64,000 nucleotides of DNA from Sinonovacula constricta (lineage: Eukaryota; Mollusca; Bivalvia; Cardiida; Solecurtidae): contig CM017567.1 of NCBI GenBank assembly GCA_007844125.1, forward strand, positions 32,794,665-32,858,664, in the 5' to 3' direction. The position numbers and the translations under genes were made by a program. The notes under the pieces were generated by a model. It saw only the letters and a list, made by a program, of their open reading frames with translations. It made no database searches and was not told the origin of the DNA. Below, one piece after another: positions 58,196 to 64,000 of this stretch (within the stretch, counting starts at the first letter, position 1; the number at the start of each line of letters is the position of its first letter).

Positions 58196-58353
58196 CGCTC
58201 GGTGCTAAAGGTACAGCATTACGCATGACTCGTCGGTGTCAGTATAATGGACCGGCCGGGTTCAGTCCCTGGGCACCTCATAAGTGCCCCTGTGCTATAA
58301 TGATAGAAACTTTGCTGCGCAGTATCGGCAAACATGCCGGCTAATCCCATCCC
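58196..58353 (+). mobile_element. SINE family A body, 5' truncated
   Basis: ggtgtcagtataatggaccg, gggcacctcataagtgcccc, gctataatgatagaaa, agtatcggcaaacatgccgg and taatcccatccca match the 3' part of the element at 6920-7200 (reverse complement). The head and first third of the body are missing. Confidence 0.85.
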
Positions 58354-59654
58354 ATTCCTAATGAAACATGCAACATTCTTCGCTTTCCTTTTCTCAAATT
58401 TTCAATTACATTGCAGAGAGATTTGATAAGGAGTCAACCTTAGTGTTTTTGTAACCTTCGTTAGACAACTATCGCAGGCAGAAATACAAAACAATTAACT
58501 GCCTAAGATACATGTATACATCTGTCTATCGTCTATTTATTTGTTTATCTCGTTACCCCGTGCTATTTAGTAAGAAACATTTATCTGATAATAAATGTGC
58601 TTATGTATGTCAACCCGATGATTTACTTTTATATTTAAGTTACCCAATGTACTACATTATGACACCTAACAAAGATTTATTGACAACACAATTATGTTTG
58701 AACAGTGCAAACAGAAGTACCTCACAGGTGCATTACGATTTTACCGAATCTCAGACGTTTTGCATGTATTTGCCTGCCTGATGATATTAGTTGTATCGCG
58801 ATTCGACTGTTAGCTTTTTTTCGTCAACACGACTGTTATAAAATGATACTTTTTTCAGGCTGGCTGAATAGTGAATATTATGAGTTATAGCTGCCAGGTT
58901 TTAAGAATAGTGTCAATTTCAACAGTATGGAAAGTGGTGTTTTAATAACAATGATATTATTGTTGTCGACTTATCACTTTTGGAATATACATATATATAA
59001 TGCAAACATGAATTATTAGTGTTCATAATATAACTACTGCTTTTAATCAAATATGGCAATTTTTGTTAAAATTGAATAAAACTGCGATTATATCATATTG
59101 CTTTCAACATATGATAGTATGGTCAATATTACATGTATCCTTTCTTTATTCAAACGTGATGATTATACATGTATGTAAAGCGAGTCATATGGTGTAAATG
59201 ACTGTCCATTAAGATCTGTCCAACAACAGTGTTGCCTGCTTAAATTTTAGAGAGAAACTCTACACTACGCCACTTACGAAAAATGTAAGTATTGATAAGA
59301 TGATCTTAGAAAAGCAAATAATAAAATGCTTTTGTAATCAGAGATCAATTAGTTTGACTTGCACTTACTTGTTTATCGAATATGTATGAGAGGACACCGT
59401 CGTAATTACTAGACTGTATCTGTCTGAGGTGTGTGATCGATTGTGGTTACCATCTGGTACGGAGATTTTTAGCGATGATCCTGTAAACACTTAAATTGAA
59501 ACAAGCGATATTATCAAAATTCGTTTACCGTCAATAGTTCCCAATTTATTGTTCAAGAGATGTGCCAACATAAAACATAAAACTCATCATTGTCAATAAC
59601 GAAACATTTGCTAAAATTGTATTGTCCCACACGTACGATCCCTTAATCTAAAGC
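58354..59654. other. no recognised gene
   Basis: Two overlapping plus-strand ORFs at 58512-58890 lack splice or domain support. Confidence 0.4.
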
Positions 59655-60022
59655 CAGGGGCATGCCTGGGCTTACGCACTTACACACGTGCGTACAGTTG
59701 CTTCCAAAAATTGAAAAAAATGAAAACGTCAAAAACCAAATAAAAATCGTACATAACCTGTGTTTGGCACGTGTTGTTAGCTGTTTCATTTTTTAAGTTA
59801 GAGTTCTTTAACCCTTTTCCAAATTCTACAAATACTTCTGTAATCCTACCTGACGTATTTCTGTCCCTTCCTGCTCGTTGTACTGTGACAGAGTTTCTCC
59901 CCAGAATGTATCTACGGCGTTCTAAGGAAAAAAAATCCCGGGGCGGGGGAATGCCCCTAAATGCCCCCCCCCCCCCCCGCGGAATAGTGCGTATACTCAA
60001 AGGTCGCCTAGGCACGCCCCTG
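59655..60022. mobile_element. MITE with hAT-like terminal inverted repeats (368 bp)
   Basis: The left end CAGGGGCATGCCTGGGC (from 59655) and the right end (reverse complement CAGGGGCGTGCCTAGGC, to 60022) form 17-bp inverted repeats with two mismatches. CAGGGGCG... ends are typical of hAT-superfamily elements. AAAGC abuts both ends (59650-59654 and 60023-60027), suggesting a 5-bp target duplication; hAT normally makes 8 bp. The interior has a 15-nt C run (59964-59978) and two overlapping ORFs (116 aa minus, 94 aa plus) that are probably relics or chance. Confidence 0.65.
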
Positions 60023-60171
60023 AAAGCCATCCGAATTCTTAATAATACTATTTAACACCATTTACCGCTACGTAAACGCTTAATCTCTGTGGTATTATGA
60101 GAGACGAAGAACACTTATTCGCCTTGTGTGATATAATACATACAGGTAAAGTCAGCTATCAAATATATAAA

Positions 60172-60395
60172 TAAAAAGCTAACGCTTGTTAACGCTCAAA
60201 CAAATATAAGGGTAGTTCCATGACTGAATGGCCGGTGTGATAATGTGACTGGGTGTCGAATCATGCCAGGTGTTCAGAGCATGCTATAGGCAGTAAAGGC
60301 AGCACTATATCTGCTTCAAGTGGACACCATCTCCAGATAACTGAGATACTTTTGGTGGAACGATAACCCCAACAAACATCAATACGGAGGTGGCA
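60172..60395 (+). mobile_element. tRNA-derived SINE, family B, 5' truncated
   Basis: gttaacgctcaaacaaatat, aagggtagttccatgactg, tgactgggtgtcgaatcatg, ggcagcactatatctgcttc, aagtggacaccatctcc and ccaacaaacatcaa match the 3' two thirds of 28089-28405. The head is missing. Confidence 0.8.
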
Positions 60396-60494
60396 GTCAC
60401 ACCTGAATAAGGAAATATGACAGAGATGTTTGATATTTTCATTAGTTATGAAGATAATTGTAAAGGGCTTAACTATTTTTTATTCCAATTGCAG

Positions 60495-60647
60495 GACATA
60501 AGCATTAAGGAGGAAGGTCATAGCGTTGTCAACATAAGCGGCACACATCACGTTTCAGCACAATGGAAGATGACCGCAGTGATGAGCACATACGACGGGA
60601 GTTAGCATGCTACCAACAGATGGCTAAAGATAAAACAAGATACACAG
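60495..60647 (+). CDS. candidate 5' exon with start codon, gene continuing rightward
   Basis: The exon is bounded by a strong acceptor (ttttttattccaattgcag, ending 60494) and a donor (acacag|gtaatg at 60648). It contains 68 nt of probable 5' UTR, then ATG at 60563 in a strong context (A at -3, G at +4). The 28 codons to the donor begin MEDDRSDEHIRREL and continue CYQQMAKDKTRYT, a hydrophilic, charged start without a signal peptide. The exon ends in phase 1. I do not recognise the protein family. The 77-aa ORF that reads through the donor is therefore probably wrong after residue 28. A phase-compatible second exon may lie at 62239-62307. A family B SINE lies about 100 bp upstream. The alternative is a chance ORF with good-looking signals. 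Confidence 0.45.
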
Positions 60648-61495
60648 GTAATGTAACATATCCCTGCCGTTGTGTCTTGTTCGTTTATGCGTGTTGTTTT
60701 CTTTGCAAATATATAGAAATATCTATTTTATGTGAAGATCACTTTTGGTTAGCAAAAGAGTGGGAAGAAATATACAAAACTTGTGTAACAATTTAACAAT
60801 GCTGAAGTAAATGTGTATTAATAAAAGGGTTATAAAGAGATTTTTAGTAGCCATTTTTATCAGATCAAACAAACCTGGCACACATACTAGTACAATATGC
60901 TTCAGATGCGCCTTTTTGCATAAATGAGACAAACTGACAAACAAATCTAACTGTCGAAACAGATTTCATAATAGGGCAGATTTAAGTTTAAACCCGGCAT
61001 TCAGCAAATGCCACGTCAGGGTCGTTTGGCAGTCGAATTATCTATTCGGTTGAGCACCAGGACGCGCCTATGGATAGACACAGGATTGTAATTAGTAAGT
61101 TATCCGGTTGACCGTCGGTTTATATCTTAAATGTCATCCCATAGCAAAACAGACTCAGAAAATATTAATATATTGAATATTAAGAATAGAATTAATACTA
61201 TTTGTACGAAATATGGTAAGCTTACAGTAACGAATGCCAAATTCAGTAGATAATTGGCAGTTTGAATTAAATGGTTTATTTAATTGTCTTGTTATACATT
61301 TGTAAACTTTATAAGACCGTAATATATGCATAATAAATTGACTCCTGAAGATTATGTGGAGACACTGAAAAAGGATTACAGTGAAATCTCCTATTCGTAA
61401 TTCGTTTCTAATCTGAAATCGAGTTATTTCTCTCTTTCTGCTCTTACGAATTTGTCAATTATTCCTAAAGAAACGTATAATTTGCAGAAGCTGAT
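60648..61495. other. probable intron, no recognised element
   Basis: AT-rich. Short ORFs on both strands are unsupported. Confidence 0.35.
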
Positions 61496-61496
61496 T

Positions 61497-61950
61497 GTAT
61501 CACACATCCACACACACGCATACACACAGACACACGCACACAGACACACAGACACAGACACACAGACAGACACACTTACATAGACACAGACACTCACGCA
61601 TACACACACACATATATAGAGAGAGACTGACAGACAGACGGACAGACAGACAGAAAAACAAACAAACACACAGACAGACAGACGGAGAGAGACAGGCAGA
61701 GAGGGACAGACACAGATACAGACAAAGGGAGAAAGAAACTGAGACAGACAGAAATATAGGGAGAGATAGACTGACAGACAGACGACAGACAGACAGGCAT
61801 ACAGACAGAGAGACAGACAGACATGAAGTCAGGCAGACATGCAGACAGATAGACAGAGAAAGCAAGAGAGAGAGACAGAGACAAAGAGAGACAAACACAA
61901 AGAGAGAGTGAGAGAGAGAAAGAGAAAGAGACAGAAAGAGAGAGAAATTA
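61497..61950. repeat. (CA)n, (ACAGAC)n and (GA)n compound microsatellite
   Basis: Grades from cacacaga through gacagacagac to agagagag over 450 bp. It yields long spurious ORFs on both strands (TDRQTDRQ on plus; CVCVSVCV and SLSLSL on minus). Confidence 0.95.
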
Positions 61951-62238
61951 ACATAAATCCAAGTGTATATGATAGATTATTAAAACATGATATGACCTGG
62001 TGGTTGTGTAATAACAGATTAAAGATAAAGTAAAATGAAAACTAAATGAAATTGATGGCATATCCTTTATATATAACCAAAATAAAACTATGAAAGTAGA
62101 CAAGACTTACTATATTGAAAATATAATTTGCACTATCAAAGCCACATGCACACGAGATAAAGGCGAAAGTATCAAAGGAAGTGAGATGAAGTATGATACA
62201 CAATTTTACAACAACCGTAACCGTCTCGGAACGTTCAG

Positions 62239-62307
62239 ACGGGGATGTTAAAGCCAGGACATCGAAACTTGCTCTTCATTATGGATTGTCTCCACGACCA
62301 TGTACAG
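62239..62307 (+). CDS. candidate second exon, phase 1-1
   Basis: A 69-nt segment between cgttcag and acag|gtaac. Joined after the phase-1 end of the exon at 60647 it reads DGDVKARTSK, then LALHYGLSPRPCT, without a stop. Its length is a multiple of three, so it is a symmetrical exon. The acceptor has a weak pyrimidine tract, and the same frame is open upstream to 62190, so the true start may differ. No family recognised. Confidence 0.25.
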
Positions 62308-64000
62308 GTAACAAAACAACAGTAATAATGTATTTACATTACTTTTAAGCAAGTAAAATTTAATTTTATCATACATAAATACAAAAAAGCAGAGTTGAAG
62401 GAAATACTCTGGAGAAAATCCTAATGTTAAAAGGTAAGTTGCCGTGAGCAGTTCTTAAGAAAAGTAATACGGTGCCTGGCATCTTTGGTCTTGCCCTGCT
62501 TTTTATGTTATCACAATGGTCTGACTTCTGACCTATTTGGAAACCCACACCAAGCAAACTGGATACTTTAGATTGAAGGATGCATATTATAAATGTAGAT
62601 CTTGTATGTAGTGCATGAATTGGCATACATTAGTTTACTTCATTGCTCTAATCGTACATGTATAGTTTGTTAACATATCAATTAAACTTAACTTATTAAC
62701 GAAACAAATGATACATGACACAGTCTTTTTCAATTTTCATGTCTTATTGGAAAATGTGAATTTGATACATATTATTGCATCAACATCGTGTCTTATGTAA
62801 ATAACAAATAATGTTACTTCCTGTGTTACTTTCTTCTAAAAGAATGTCAATATTCTCAGAATAATGACTTCCGGCGAGTTAGTGTATTTATCTTTTTTTC
62901 ATAGCCAAAGTGTTGTTTATGTCTATGGTTTGTTTTTGTCAATCAAGATATATATAATCTTTTAAAGAAAGTCACTTTACATAAATAAGTATTTGGAAAT
63001 TGGCAAATGCATTGATTGAATTGTCTTTTAAATCGATTAACCGCGTAGGTTAAACAATTAATAATCATTTCGAAATCTTAGACGAGCATTCTTAATCTGA
63101 ATTAATATCCTGTTGGTATGTATAAATCATGATTTTCAGTGGCATGTTCAAAACATGTCTTTGATTGACACCATCTCTAATGCATACATGATTACATAAC
63201 TGAATGTCAATTTAAGAACCACTGCATACAAATCTAACAAATGGCTTGTATAAAGCTTGAAGCGTTGTTTTAGTTCATGGATGTATGTAAAATGCAGTTT
63301 TAGGCAATACATTCTGCACCAAAATAAAACAATGTGTCTTCATTCGCCAGGTAAAGTAAACAAACACACAAACAAACAAAAAAAAACAAGAAAAAGAAAA
63401 AACACACCAACAAATAATACAAACAAACTTACGACGTTTGTTATGACACCAGATATATAACTGTTATGTCTGTTTACAATGTATTTAAGCTTAAGGGGAT
63501 ATCAAGTATAAAAGAAATGAACATAATCATGTCAAAACAATACATTATAATGCCAAGAAAAACGGACATTTATGGAATATTACATCTGGCATTATATGGA
63601 AGATTTGTATCTGAGCTTTGTAGAATGATTACAAATGCATTGGTGCTGTTGTAATAAAGAAATAACAAGATAATTTATTCCTTTGCAACATCATATTTGC
63701 ATAATTCTTTCCTCTTTAGTAATCAAGATGTGCGTCTCTCCATTGCATTCTTAATATGCCAACTACTTTTTTAGAAACAAAACACCTGATATTTATCGTA
63801 TCGGATTGCGGGGGAAAATATTTCGATTTATATCTGCGTGAACTCGCGCCAATATACAAATGTATTATCTTAATTAATGGACAAGAAATATGTGTTTAAT
63901 GGAATATTCTTTAATCATAATTGCATTGATTGCATCATTTTTTTCCCATTTACTCTTGATATAAGTTTGTAATCTACGTACTCTCAGATGTTAAGATAAT
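62308..64000. other. no firmly recognised feature
   Basis: AT-rich. 63304-63350, between ttttag and ccag|gtaaag, is open in the phase left by the previous candidate exon but its acceptor is weak, so it is not called. Short ORFs at 63257-63654 have no domains. Confidence 0.35.

Noticed and set aside
61495..61911. Plus-strand ORF of 138 aa and minus-strand ORFs of 132 and 96 aa
   Set aside because: They come from a CA/ACAGAC/GA microsatellite and have no non-repetitive sequence.
63304..63350. Third exon of the gene starting at 60563
   Set aside because: The phase fits and the donor is good, but the acceptor has almost no pyrimidine tract and 47 nt is too short to judge.

Overview
The window looks like AT-rich, intron- and repeat-dominated nuclear DNA from an invertebrate, most likely a mollusc and perhaps a bivalve. 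The grounds are several tRNA-derived SINE families of the type common in bivalves, abundant microsatellites, no dense coding, and splice-type rather than bacterial signals. The taxon is inference from composition and repeat style. No complete protein-coding gene can be read. Almost all longer ORFs lie in simple repeats or transposable elements. Similarities below were judged by eye; nothing was searched.

1-15 kb is sparse: one copy of a dispersed repeat (called R1 here), a degenerate CGATAC-rich block, a 20-unit 37-bp minisatellite (5164-5905), a full-length tRNA-derived SINE (6920-7200, family A), an inverted repeat (8429-8535) and long stretches with nothing recognisable.

15-51 kb is the most structured part. 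Short diverged sequence modules (called N, H, G, F, E, D, J, K, L, M here) recur in the same order and strand roughly every 14-17 kb. I read this as an old tandem duplication of one locus, with copies of about 15.2-32.3, 32.3-47 and 47-51.2 kb, plus a possible remnant near 3.8 kb. Module F (three copies) holds an exon-like segment resembling the C-terminal half of a GDNF-receptor/GAS1 cysteine-rich domain. Two copies are visibly broken; the third (50696-50888) is open and has a good splice acceptor. Module D has a second exon-like segment. SINEs of families B and C, eight R1 copies and a 1.26-kb ACT-triplet block interrupt the array.

At 16237-16510 lies a miniature LTR retrotransposon of TRIM type: a 130-bp TG...CA LTR, a lysine-tRNA-type primer binding site, a Gypsy-like pre-polypurine segment and the start of a second LTR. 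Its LTR contains a 73-nt tRNA-like sequence with a T5 tract just downstream, formally similar to plant Cassandra TRIMs, which carry 5S rRNA in their LTRs.

51-64 kb holds a 32-bp perfect inverted repeat enclosing a SINE fragment and the N-terminal piece of a RecQ-like helicase, further SINEs, a 368-bp MITE with hAT-like ends, and a good candidate 5' coding exon (60495-60647: acceptor, strong start context, donor) that may splice in phase to 62239-62307 and run off the right end.
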